This document shows positions 13,119-20,084 of a stretch of 21,546 nucleotides of DNA, one piece after another. A program made the position numbers and the translations under genes. A model generated the notes under the pieces. That model saw only the letters and a program-made list of their open reading frames with translations. It made no database searches and was not told the origin of the DNA. Source of the stretch: 66-474 sp035249175 (lineage in GTDB: Bacteria > Pseudomonadota > Gammaproteobacteria > Xanthomonadales > Rhodanobacteraceae); the NCBI GenBank assembly GCA_035249175.1, contig DATFGT010000101.1:1-21546 (forward strand), in the 5' to 3' direction. How positions within the stretch are numbered: the stretch's first letter is position 1; each line of letters opens with the position of its first letter.

Positions 13119-14828
13119 TCAGATCCGGTAGTTGTCGGCCAGCTTTTTGAGCTTCTCGCCAAGCAACTTGATGCTGTGGGCCGCGCCCTCCAGTTGCTTG
13201 GCACTCTCGGAGTTCTGCTCTCCGGCAATCTTGATGCTTTCCATTGCCGATGCCACCTGATCCACGCCCACCAGCTGTTGCTGGCTGGAGGCGGCAATCT
13301 GCACCGCCGCCTCCGATGCTTCCACGATGCTGTCGGCCAGCGCCTGGATGGACCGTCCAGTTTCTTGAGCCTGTTTGCTGCCAGCTTCCACTGCATGGCT
13401 GCCCTGTTCTGTAGCCAATACGGCTGCGCCGGTAGCCTTCTGGATCTCCTCGAGTATCGTGCGGACCTGCGTTGTGGCCTGCCTCGATTGGTCGGCAAGG
13501 CTCTTGACCTCTTGCGCGACAACGGCGAACCCTTTGCCGTTTTCGCCGGCCTTGGCCGCTTCGATCGAGGCATTGACCGCCAGCAGCTTGGACTGGCCTG
13601 CCAAGTCTTCGACTGTTGCGACGATTTGCCCGACTGCGTGGCTCTGCTCGTTCAGGCGCATCATGCTGTCGGCAATGGCGTCCATTTGCTGCTGGATACG
13701 GTTCATTCCCTCGATGGTGTCGAGCGTTGACCGGCGACCAGCCTCCGACACTTCGGCGGCACGTTGTGCAGAAGCGGAGACCGAGTGCGCCTTGTCGTTG
13801 GAAACCTCCGCCGTCTGCCGAACTTCCTCGACAGTGGTCGTGGTCTCGGTGATCGCGGTCGCCGTTTCCATGGCGCCAGCCGCCAACTGACTGGTCGAGG
13901 TCGATATCTGGCTGGCGGACGCACTCAGTACATTGATGCCCTCGGCGAGCTCGCCCGTAAGCTCGCGCAGGTTGTGGGTCATGGTTTCGAAGGCTCGACC
14001 CAATACGTCCTTGTCCGAAAGGAGTTCCGGCTGACCTTGCAGGTCACCTGCCGCGATACGCTCGGCAAATGTTGCCATCATCTTGAGCGAATGCGTCATG
14101 CGCGCGAAGGCTTGTGCCAGCTGCCCGACCTCGTCGTCTCGCGACTCGGACTGCAGGTCCTCTGGAAGGTCACCTACTGCGATGCGTTCTGCAACGCGCG
14201 TGATGGACCTCAATGGGCGGGCGATCAGGCGGTTCAAAAGCCAGACCATCAGGATTGCAGCTGCCAGCGTGACCAGACCGACCGCCGAGAATGCAATGTA
14301 AGCGCGTCTCGCTTCTTCGTGGGCTTGGCGCGAAGCTTCCTCGCGGATGTCCCGGCTGGTTTTGCGCATAGCCAGATAACGATTGTTTTGCTCGCCGAGC
14401 GCCGCATCTCGGGCAGCATCGAACTGGCCCTTGAGGATCAGGGGAATGGTTTGGGTGTCACGAAGGCGCACGTAGTCTTGGCGCGGTTCGGCGTAGGCGT
14501 TCATGCGTGAAAGCAGCGAAGAATTGCCCGCTGCGAGTTCGCGCATGCGGGCCATGAGCCCGTCCCCTTCCCCCGACAGGCTTCGAAGGTCCGTGATCAG
14601 TCTGTCGCGCAAGGCCGCATCGTGCAGGCCAAGCATCGTCAATATGTCGGCGCGATCTTCATTGAGATTGTTTTCGATTGCCAATGCGGTCAATGCGATC
14701 TCGTCATTTTGCCTGATGGTTTTGATGGCCTGAAAAGCCATTACGATGAGAATCGCAAACAGCACCAGGACCCCTCCGAAGCCCACGAGAAGTTTGGTGC
14801 TGGTCTTGAGGTTGACGAACCGGGCCAT
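13119..14828 (-). CDS. Methyl-accepting chemotaxis protein with four-helix-type sensor domain
   Basis: The product is 569 residues. TM1 is at about 12-33 and TM2 at about 177-199, enclosing a 140-residue helical periplasmic sensor domain of the four-helix-bundle type. A HAMP domain (about 198-250) is followed by a second HAMP-like segment (about 255-298). The long signalling coiled coil has the conserved hairpin tip around VNASIEAAKAGENGKGFAVV (418-437). No C-terminal CheR/CheB-tethering pentapeptide is present (it ends KKLADNYRI), as in Wsp-type receptors. It is anchored in the inner membrane and drives the CheA encoded next. The ATG at 14828 has a good GGGGGA ribosome site. The ligand is unknown, and surface contact or envelope stress (as for WspA) is a possibility by analogy only. 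Confidence 0.95.
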   Translation of the reverse strand: MARFVNLKTSTKLLVGFGGVLVLFAILIVMAFQAIKTIRQNDEIALTALAIENNLNEDRADILTMLGLHDAALRDRLITDLRSLSGEGDGLMARMRELAAGNSSLLSRMNAYAEPRQDYVRLRDTQTIPLILKGQFDAARDAALGEQNNRYLAMRKTSRDIREEASRQAHEEARRAYIAFSAVGLVTLAAAILMVWLLNRLIARPLRSITRVAERIAVGDLPEDLQSESRDDEVGQLAQAFARMTHSLKMMATFAERIAAGDLQGQPELLSDKDVLGRAFETMTHNLRELTGELAEGINVLSASASQISTSTSQLAAGAMETATAITETTTTVEEVRQTAEVSNDKAHSVSASAQRAAEVSEAGRRSTLDTIEGMNRIQQQMDAIADSMMRLNEQSHAVGQIVATVEDLAGQSKLLAVNASIEAAKAGENGKGFAVVAQEVKSLADQSRQATTQVRTILEEIQKATGAAVLATEQGSHAVEAGSKQAQETGRSIQALADSIVEASEAAVQIAASSQQQLVGVDQVASAMESIKIAGEQNSESAKQLEGAAHSIKLLGEKLKKLADNYRI

Positions 14829-14857
14829 GTCAGAGTCCCCCGTCGGGTAGTAGTCGG

Positions 14858-15400
14858 TCAGGAATGAACGTTTTCGTCGATGATGAATCTGGGGTCGGCA
14901 AGGATCCTCGGCGCATCCAGCACCACGACCCGCTCGGCGGTGACCCCCTTGAGGTAGTCAGCGCGGATGCCGGTTAGCGTTGGCAGCGGTGGCTGCACCG
15001 CATCGCGAGGCAGCATGCGCACGCCATAGACGGTGTCTGCCAAAAGTCCGATGTCCATCTCCGATTTCTGCAGCACCACCACGTGATGCAGGTCGGTGAT
15101 GCCATGCTCCGGCAGGTCGAAAAACTTCTTCAGGTCGATGACTGCAACCAATCGACCGCGCAGGTGAACCAGTCCGCGCAGAAATGGGGGCGTACAGGGA
15201 ATTGGCGCCAAACGTCGAAGCGGCTGCACCTCGTGCACGTGCGCCGTTTCCAATGCATAGCGCTCTTCCGCCAAGCCGAATTCGAGAACCTCCAAGAACT
15301 CGGTTTCATCGGGCGGTGCGGCAACCGGACGCGCCAAGGCCTCGGCCCGCAGGCGCAAGGTTTTGCGAATATGCTCAGCGTCCGAAGTTGTCTCGTTCAT
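14858..15400 (-). CDS. cheW: CheW-type adaptor (WspD-like)
   Basis: The product is 180 residues from the ATG at 15400. The first 45 residues are a charged extension, followed by a CheW domain starting about EFLEVLEFGLAEERYALETA, with PFLRGLVHLRGRLVAVIDLK matching the conserved CheW core. It couples the receptor to CheA. The start is fixed by an ATGA overlap with the cheR stop. A longer in-frame start at 15550 would overlap cheR by about 150 bases and is rejected. It is followed 29 bases later by the MCP gene. Confidence 0.93.
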   Translation of the reverse strand: MNETTSDAEHIRKTLRLRAEALARPVAAPPDETEFLEVLEFGLAEERYALETAHVHEVQPLRRLAPIPCTPPFLRGLVHLRGRLVAVIDLKKFFDLPEHGITDLHHVVVLQKSEMDIGLLADTVYGVRMLPRDAVQPPLPTLTGIRADYLKGVTAERVVVLDAPRILADPRFIIDENVHS

Positions 15401-16830
15401 GGCTGGCAGCACGCATCGATCAGCTGGTCGACGGCGCCACGCAATTGGTTTGCCGTGATGCCCGCTGCAGGATCGAGGACGGTATCGGGTGAATATCGAT
15501 CCAGCAGGCCCCGCGTCGTCAAATAGTGGTGCAGGGCTGGCTCGCTGCACCCAGCGGCTTGCTCGAGACTGCCCAGCGCGAAGTGGGCCATGGGTGATTC
15601 TGGTACCAGGTAAACCGCTTTTTGAAGGCTGTTCCGGGCCGCTATGGGATCGCCCATTTCCATCAAGACCATCGCCCTCAATTGGTGCGCCGCCGCATTC
15701 ATCTTGTCGTATTCAATCCAGCGATCGCAGCATTCGAGTGCTTCGGAATACTGGCCTTGGTCGGCGAATGCGCGCGCACGGCGGGCGTGCACCGATGGCG
15801 ACGGCATCTTCGGGATCCGCGGAGATTCCGGCAGTGGCTTCGGGCGTCCGGCGTTCCTCAGGGTTGCCGCCGGACGTGCGTCGATGCTGCGACCCCGGAA
15901 GCGCTGATCGTACGTGGCTGGTTTCGGCCACGGACGGACTGCTGCACTGTCCGCGCCATCTTGGGCGCCGTGCGACACTTGGCCCTTGCAGTACAGCGAC
16001 GATCCGGCGACTGTCACGCGAACAAAGTCGCGGAAGAAGTCACAGGCGGTTTCACATGGTGCGACCGCCAGCCAGCCTTCGCCGGTCAGGCGGCGATGGA
16101 TGTGCCGAGTTGTAAGTATCGCCTGGTTGGTCGAGAAGTACATCAGCACATTCCTGCACAGCACCAAATCCACCGACTCCGGGTCCAAGCCAACACGCGA
16201 GGCCGCCTCGTCGAAGTCGGCCGCCACGAGATTCAGTCGCGCGAACGACACCATTTGTCGGATTTCCGGTATTACCTGGAACCGGTCCCTGCCCACTGGC
16301 ACGAAGTAGCGCCGCCGGAAGCCCGCCGGCGTGCCGCGAAACGACCATCGACCGAAAACACCCTGTTTTGCCGTCTCCAGAAACTGCGGATTGATGTCGG
16401 TTGCCAACAGCGCAATCCGCCAGTCCTCCACATCTGGAAGCAGTTCCCGCAGAATGATAGCCAGCGAGTAGGCCTCCTCGCCCGTGGCGCATCCGGCGCT
16501 CCACAGCCGAAGCTGCTTTTGACGGCTTCTCTTCGCGATCAGTTGCGGCAGAGTGTGCCGCACCAGTGCGTCGAGCGCTGGTCCGCCCCGCATGAAGTAC
16601 GTCTCGCCCACCGTGAGGTGGCTGGCGAGTACTTGCCACTGGTGCTCGACCAGCGAAGCTGAAACAAGATGTAATCCAAGTTCAGATTCGCCGGACATTC
16701 CAAGGGCGCTTGCAGCTGCCGCCAGCCCGCGACGCAACTCTCGTGTGCGCTGGACCGGAAAGTGGAGCCCCAATCGAGCGCTCACAGCCTCGCGCACGTG
16801 ATTCCAGGAGAGGTCAGCGTGCGACGTCAT
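15397..16830 (-). CDS. cheR: CheR-type methyltransferase with C-terminal TPRs (WspC-like)
   Basis: The product is 477 residues. Residues 1-285 are a CheR methyltransferase: HLTVGETYFMR (71-81), the SAM-binding LRLWSAGCATGEEAYSLAI (107-125), LATDIN (142-147) and VDLVLCRNVLMYFS (220-233). A Pro/Arg-rich linker (about 290-348) leads to tetratricopeptide repeats (about 350-445, for example ARAFADQGQYSEALECCDRW and AHFALGSLEQAAGCSEPAL). CheR with a TPR tail is the WspC architecture. It methylates glutamates on the MCP using S-adenosylmethionine, and the TPRs probably mediate recruitment because the receptor lacks a tethering pentapeptide. ATGA overlaps join it to both neighbouring cheW genes. Confidence 0.95.
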   Translation of the reverse strand: MTSHADLSWNHVREAVSARLGLHFPVQRTRELRRGLAAAASALGMSGESELGLHLVSASLVEHQWQVLASHLTVGETYFMRGGPALDALVRHTLPQLIAKRSRQKQLRLWSAGCATGEEAYSLAIILRELLPDVEDWRIALLATDINPQFLETAKQGVFGRWSFRGTPAGFRRRYFVPVGRDRFQVIPEIRQMVSFARLNLVAADFDEAASRVGLDPESVDLVLCRNVLMYFSTNQAILTTRHIHRRLTGEGWLAVAPCETACDFFRDFVRVTVAGSSLYCKGQVSHGAQDGADSAAVRPWPKPATYDQRFRGRSIDARPAATLRNAGRPKPLPESPRIPKMPSPSVHARRARAFADQGQYSEALECCDRWIEYDKMNAAAHQLRAMVLMEMGDPIAARNSLQKAVYLVPESPMAHFALGSLEQAAGCSEPALHHYLTTRGLLDRYSPDTVLDPAAGITANQLRGAVDQLIDACCQP

Positions 16831-17399
16831 GTCTGTGCGTGCTCTGCCAGAGCCCGATCGAGCATGCGTGCCTCATCCAAATCGAAGAAGCGCTCAGGAT
16901 CGTGGATCAGGATCAACCCGTCTTCGCACGTGACAACGCCCGCGAGTCCCTGGAGCCCTGGCGTCACCCGGGCCGAGGCAACGCAGGCGCTGGCGGGGTA
17001 CTTCGCTACGCCAGACACCTCGCTTGCCAGGATGGCGAGGACACGCTCACCGCTCTGGACCAAGACAAAGGAGTCATCAAGTTCGAGTGGGCGCGCCGGT
17101 AGGGCCAAGCGTCCCCGGAGATCAATGGCCGCCAGAACTTCGCCTGCGATATTGATTGCGCCGGCGACAATCGATGGAGCTCCCGGGAGCGGCGTGATTT
17201 CCGCGACGCGAGTTGTCCTCAAGACCGCATCAAGAGGCAGCGCCAATCGCAGCGTGTCGAGCCGAAACTCAAAAAGATAGGCGGAGCCAGCCGCGCCCGA
17301 TGCTGGATTGGCATTGCCCAATCGGTGCCTCCCCATGAAATGTCCCGCCCATTTGGCATCGGGCGCACATGCCGTCCGAAGTTGGTCCATTAGCTCCAT
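16827..17399 (-). CDS. cheW: CheW-type adaptor, first gene of the chemosensory operon (WspB-like)
   Basis: The product is 190 residues, with a CheW domain from about residue 39 (SAYLFEFRLDTLRLALPLDA) and the core motif ITPLPGAPSIVAGAINIAGE followed by VLAAIDLRGR. It should link the receptor and CheA. It is the promoter-proximal gene, and its stop overlaps the cheR ATG by 4 bases. The ATG at 17399 is the longest start. ATGs at residues 4 and 22 are possible, and the last has a fair GCGGGA ribosome site, so the exact N-terminus is uncertain. Two CheW paralogues in one operon are also characteristic of Wsp clusters. Confidence 0.93.
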   Translation of the reverse strand: MELMDQLRTACAPDAKWAGHFMGRHRLGNANPASGAAGSAYLFEFRLDTLRLALPLDAVLRTTRVAEITPLPGAPSIVAGAINIAGEVLAAIDLRGRLALPARPLELDDSFVLVQSGERVLAILASEVSGVAKYPASACVASARVTPGLQGLAGVVTCEDGLILIHDPERFFDLDEARMLDRALAEHAQT

Positions 17400-17422
17400 A
17401 CCGACCGGGCCGCAGATGCAAA

Positions 17423-17452
17423 ATCAAATGCAATTTGCGCGCCCCAAGACAA
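17423..17452 (-). promoter_or_regulatory. Candidate promoter for the chemosensory operon
   Basis: On the minus strand TTGTCT (17447-17452) and TTTGAT (17423-17428) are separated by 18 bases, upstream of the cheW ATG at 17399. Each box is an imperfect sigma-70 match. The A/T-rich patch stands out against GC-rich flanks, which is the main reason to list it. Confidence 0.25.
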
Positions 17453-17807
17453 TCTTTCCGGGCGATCGCCCCGCCATGACCCTATCGCCGCACTGGCCCG
17501 ATGCACGCGCTGGCTGGCGAACCGGGAGTATGGATCGGTGCAAACCTACCACGGTACGAGCGCTTTGTCCGGACCTGACCAGCCGCGGGAACGGTTCGCT
17601 TGCGGGTTCACGCCACGGGCGAGACACGTTTCTCATTTCGGATGATGATTTTCAACGTTGGTGACGAAAGCCGCCTCTGACATGCCGTATGCTTGCGCGT
17701 GTGCAGTCGGGCGGCATACCACTTCCCCCGCACGGTTTGAAATTGCGCGCCCCCTGTGCGCCCTAACCCAATCGGCAGACTAAGCAAACATTGTCGGGAA
17801 TCGCGGG

Positions 17808-17939
17808 ATGAAAGTGTCACGCAAACCTTCAACCGCGCCCAGCCTCATGCCAAGGTTCAAGGGAATGCTCTCCGCCTTGCGATCCATCTTTTCGGGGCAA
17901 GATGCCAAAGTGGGACTACCGTTCCGTCACTCCACTTGA
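17808..17939 (+). CDS. Possible 43-residue small ORF in the divergent region
   Basis: ATG at 17808 to TGA at 17937-17939 encodes 43 residues starting MKVSRKPSTAPSLMPRFKGM and ending LPFRHST. The product would be basic, with a short amphipathic middle (GMLSALRSIFSG). The ribosome site (GCGGG directly before the ATG) is poor and no family is recognised. It lies about 105 bases upstream of the REC-EAL gene and could be a leader peptide or chance. Confidence 0.2.
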   Translation: MKVSRKPSTAPSLMPRFKGMLSALRSIFSGQDAKVGLPFRHST

Positions 17940-18043
17940 TACGGTACGGTCGTTGACGCACCAAGGAATTTTTCACCGCGAGGTAATGACGGATGCCGGA
18001 GGGTCTGTTGGCGTCGGCGGCACGATGACAGGAATGGATATAC

Positions 18044-19330
18044 ATGAATGACAGTGAGCAGAGCCCGGCGGTGCTGCTGATCGACGATGATCCCTTTGCC
18101 CTGAAAGTGCTCTCCGTGCAGTTGGAGGGTCTCCGCCCGAAGCGACACAATGACCCAAAACTGATTTCGTGTGACAGGGCGCAAGCCGCACTCGCGTTGC
18201 TGGAGAAGGGGCAGCAGCAAGTTAGCCTGGTGATCTGCGATCTCCAGATGCCTGGAATGGACGGGGTGGAGTTTGTCCGGAACTTGGCACGCCTCCATTA
18301 CCGAGGCGGCATCCTGCTGGTAAGCGGCGAGGACAATCGAATCCTGCAGGCGACCGAGCGGGTAGCGAAGCTGCACAAGCTGCGTGTGCTCGGTGCCTTG
18401 CGTAAACCGGTCATGGAGGCGCAGCTACGACACGCGCTGCAGGGGATGCTGTCCGAGGCCCAACGCGAGCCTGAAGAACGGCGGCCGCGGGTGGAGCTCG
18501 AGGACTTGCGGCGCGCCATCCACGCGCATGAACTGGTGAACCACTACCAGCCGAAGGTACGAATGACCACTGGGGAAGTCGTCGGTGTTGAGGTGCTCGT
18601 GCGTTGGCAGCACCGTGAGCTTGGCTTGGTCTTGCCGAAATGGTTCATTCCGATGGCTGAGCAATTCGGGATGCTGGATGAGCTTGCTGGCGTGGTCATC
18701 CAAAATGCGTTGCGGCAGTCGCGCCGTTGGGTCTCGATGGGGCGAAGCATCGACATTGCGATCAACATCTCGATGAGCAACCTTGGCTCGCTGGATTTTC
18801 CGGACAGGCTGGCGCAAATGGCAGGCGACGTCGGTTTGTCTTTGAACAACCTGATCCTGGAGATTACCGAGGCGCAGGTGATGACCGATCCGCGATCGCA
18901 ACTAGACATCCTGGCCCGGCTCAAGTTGAAAGGGATTCGATTGTCAATCGACGACTTTGGGACCGGTTATTCGAACCTGGCGCAGCTGCGCGACCTGCCA
19001 TTTGACGAACTGAAGATCGACCGCGGCTTTGTCCACCAGGCGGGCGCGGACCCTTCCAGGCATGCCATCCTGACGGCAAGTATCGGACTGGCTCGCAAGT
19101 TCGGGATGCAAACCGTGGGCGAGGGCGTTGAAGACCGGAAGGATTGGCATGTCCTGCGCCAGGCTGGCTGCGATATTGCGCAAGGCTACTTCATCGCCAA
19201 GCCGATGCTCGGCGACGCATTATCCGGTTGGCTGGGGGCCTGGGCGACGCGCCGCCGGGACTTGATCGCCGAGTCTTCCAGGCCATTGTGCCCCCGTCCG
19301 CGTTCGACTGGCACTGATTTTCTTTCATGA
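18044..19330 (+). CDS. REC-EAL c-di-GMP phosphodiesterase (RocR-like response regulator)
   Basis: The product is 428 residues. An N-terminal receiver (8-135) has D14/D15, phospho-Asp D66 in VICDLQMPGMDG, S94 and K121. A short helical linker leads to an EAL domain (about 155-400). The EAL signature reads EVL (E183). The other catalytic positions are present: N241 (NISMSN), E273 (LEITE), D303/D304 (IDDFGTG), K324 (LKIDR), E360 (GEGVED) and Q380 (AQGYF). They match the published RocR catalytic residues with a constant offset of 8, as I recall them. It should hydrolyse c-di-GMP to pGpG, controlled by phosphorylation. Its divergent position next to the che operon makes it a likely output. Its stop overlaps the following receiver fragment in ATGA fashion. 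Confidence 0.95.
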   Translation: MNDSEQSPAVLLIDDDPFALKVLSVQLEGLRPKRHNDPKLISCDRAQAALALLEKGQQQVSLVICDLQMPGMDGVEFVRNLARLHYRGGILLVSGEDNRILQATERVAKLHKLRVLGALRKPVMEAQLRHALQGMLSEAQREPEERRPRVELEDLRRAIHAHELVNHYQPKVRMTTGEVVGVEVLVRWQHRELGLVLPKWFIPMAEQFGMLDELAGVVIQNALRQSRRWVSMGRSIDIAINISMSNLGSLDFPDRLAQMAGDVGLSLNNLILEITEAQVMTDPRSQLDILARLKLKGIRLSIDDFGTGYSNLAQLRDLPFDELKIDRGFVHQAGADPSRHAILTASIGLARKFGMQTVGEGVEDRKDWHVLRQAGCDIAQGYFIAKPMLGDALSGWLGAWATRRRDLIAESSRPLCPRPRSTGTDFLS

Positions 19331-19425
19331 CGCATCTTCCACTCCTCGATGCCACGATCCTCGTCGCATCCAGCGATGCTGGAGACGTCGAAATGGTGGC
19401 CAATCTCCTGCGCCGGGATTTCGAT
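19327..19425 (+). pseudogene. Truncated receiver gene, relative of the regulator at 5633
   Basis: ATG at 19327 overlaps the REC-EAL stop by 4 bases. The first 33 residues (MTHLPLLDATILVASSDAGD, then EMVANLLRRDFD) closely match the N-terminus of the dual-receiver regulator at 5633 (RILVASSDAADAEMVADLLH, then RDFDD), and the bases also match well. Similarity ends abruptly at about 19425, where recombinase sequence begins. The remaining 360 or so codons of the gene are absent. It is the stub of a second copy that once followed the phosphodiesterase gene in an operon. Confidence 0.85.
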
Positions 19426-19631
19426 ATCCGGACCATCCAGCTGCTGCTTGGGCATCCAGCCTGCAGACAACCATTATCTATACCCATGTTCACCAGACGG
19501 TCCGCCAAATCACGAGCCCGCTGGATCGGTTGTTGGTGGCCCCACCATGCCTGCCGTCGCCGCGGCAGGCACGGGTCCCCGGCGAACGTTCCATGTTCGT
19601 CAATCGTTCGTATCGTGGTGCGGGCCAATGA
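19423..19631 (+). pseudogene. C-terminal fragment of a tyrosine (integron-like) recombinase
   Basis: From GAT at 19423 the bases encode DIRTIQLLLGH in frame with the receiver stub. One base is then missing near 19456, and the adjacent frame continues SSLQTTIIYTHVHQTVRQIT followed by SPLDRLLVAP, to a TGA at 19629-19631. LLGH, then TT.IYTHV with the nucleophilic tyrosine, then SPLD is the C-terminal signature of integron integrases and close phage-type integrases. The core with the catalytic arginines is absent and the fragment is frameshifted, so it is inactive. No attC or attI site was recognised around it. Confidence 0.85.
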
Positions 19632-19656
19632 CCGCTATAAGGCAATTCAAAAGAAC

Positions 19657-20084
19657 TCAAGACCGGCTGCTTTGGGTCGACTTCACATGTTCGGGTTCCG
19701 TAAACACCGTCGCCAAGGCAGGCGTCGCATCTGGTGGCCTGGATGAAGTCGCGACGATAGCTGCATCGGGACTCGTGGCAGTCGGCGTCACACGCTCGAA
19801 CCGCCACAGCAGCCCTCCGCCGATCGCGAGCAGCAAAGCCAAGATCACGATTTCGGTGCCGCTGACCTTCTGCGCGCCGCGTTCGCCGTGGTATCAGGTC
19901 ATCACCAGCACGACGAAAAATCCCACGGCGAGCGTAAGGATAAGCAGCTTTTCGATCTGGTCCGGCCACCCGAAGCGCTGCGCGACAATGTCCACCCCCT
20001 GCAACAACGCAAACGCGAACCCGACATAAGCCAGCGCTCATTGCACCAGCTTGCGCTGCTTCAGGCGGCGAGGAACTCAGCCAT
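19657..20084 (-). pseudogene. Decayed N-terminal membrane module of a FlgO/TPR protein
   Basis: On the minus strand an ATG at 20084 starts MAEFLAA and then hits a stop. Restoring one base gives LKQRKLV, then ALAYVGFAFALLQGVDIVAQ, then FGWPDQIEKLLILTLAVGFF and a second helix VILALLLAIGGGLLWRF, with two further in-frame TGA codons at places consistent with a lost Trp or Arg. This is the usual two-helix membrane anchor that precedes the FlgO/TolB-like domain in proteins like its neighbour at 20077. The following FlgO and TPR parts are missing, and the frame ends at 19657 just beyond the recombinase fragment. It is probably the remnant of a tandem paralogue of that neighbour. Confidence 0.8.

Larger units (their letters stand above)
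17400..18043. other. Divergent regulatory region between the che operon and REC-EAL gene
   Basis: About 640 bases separate two divergent transcription units and must hold both promoters. A weak minus-strand promoter candidate and one possible small ORF are listed separately. I see no c-di-GMP riboswitch, no sigma-54 site and no RNA gene that I could support. The length is generous for two simple promoters. Confidence 0.5.

Noticed and set aside
13764..14510. 248-codon plus-strand frame opposite the MCP gene
   Set aside because: The opposite strand encodes an intact HAMP and MCP signalling domain, and this frame shows no domain.
14858..15550. Longer start for the second CheW at 15550
   Set aside because: The extra 50 residues overlap the cheR coding region and look like shadow sequence, while the ATG at 15400 gives the same ATGA overlap as the other junctions.
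17400..18043. Possible c-di-GMP (GEMM) riboswitch before the REC-EAL gene
   Set aside because: A short GGTGCAAACC stretch near 17536 vaguely resembles part of the motif, but the second conserved helix and tetraloop receptor are not there.
19490..20041. 183-codon minus-strand frame covering the graveyard region
   Set aside because: It is out of frame with the recognisable membrane-anchor remnant on the same strand and crosses into the recombinase fragment. It is Arg- and Cys-rich like a shadow frame.
19440..20084. Integron cassette array or attC sites near the recombinase fragment
   Set aside because: No paired core sites or cassette-like ORFs were seen; only the integrase tail remains.
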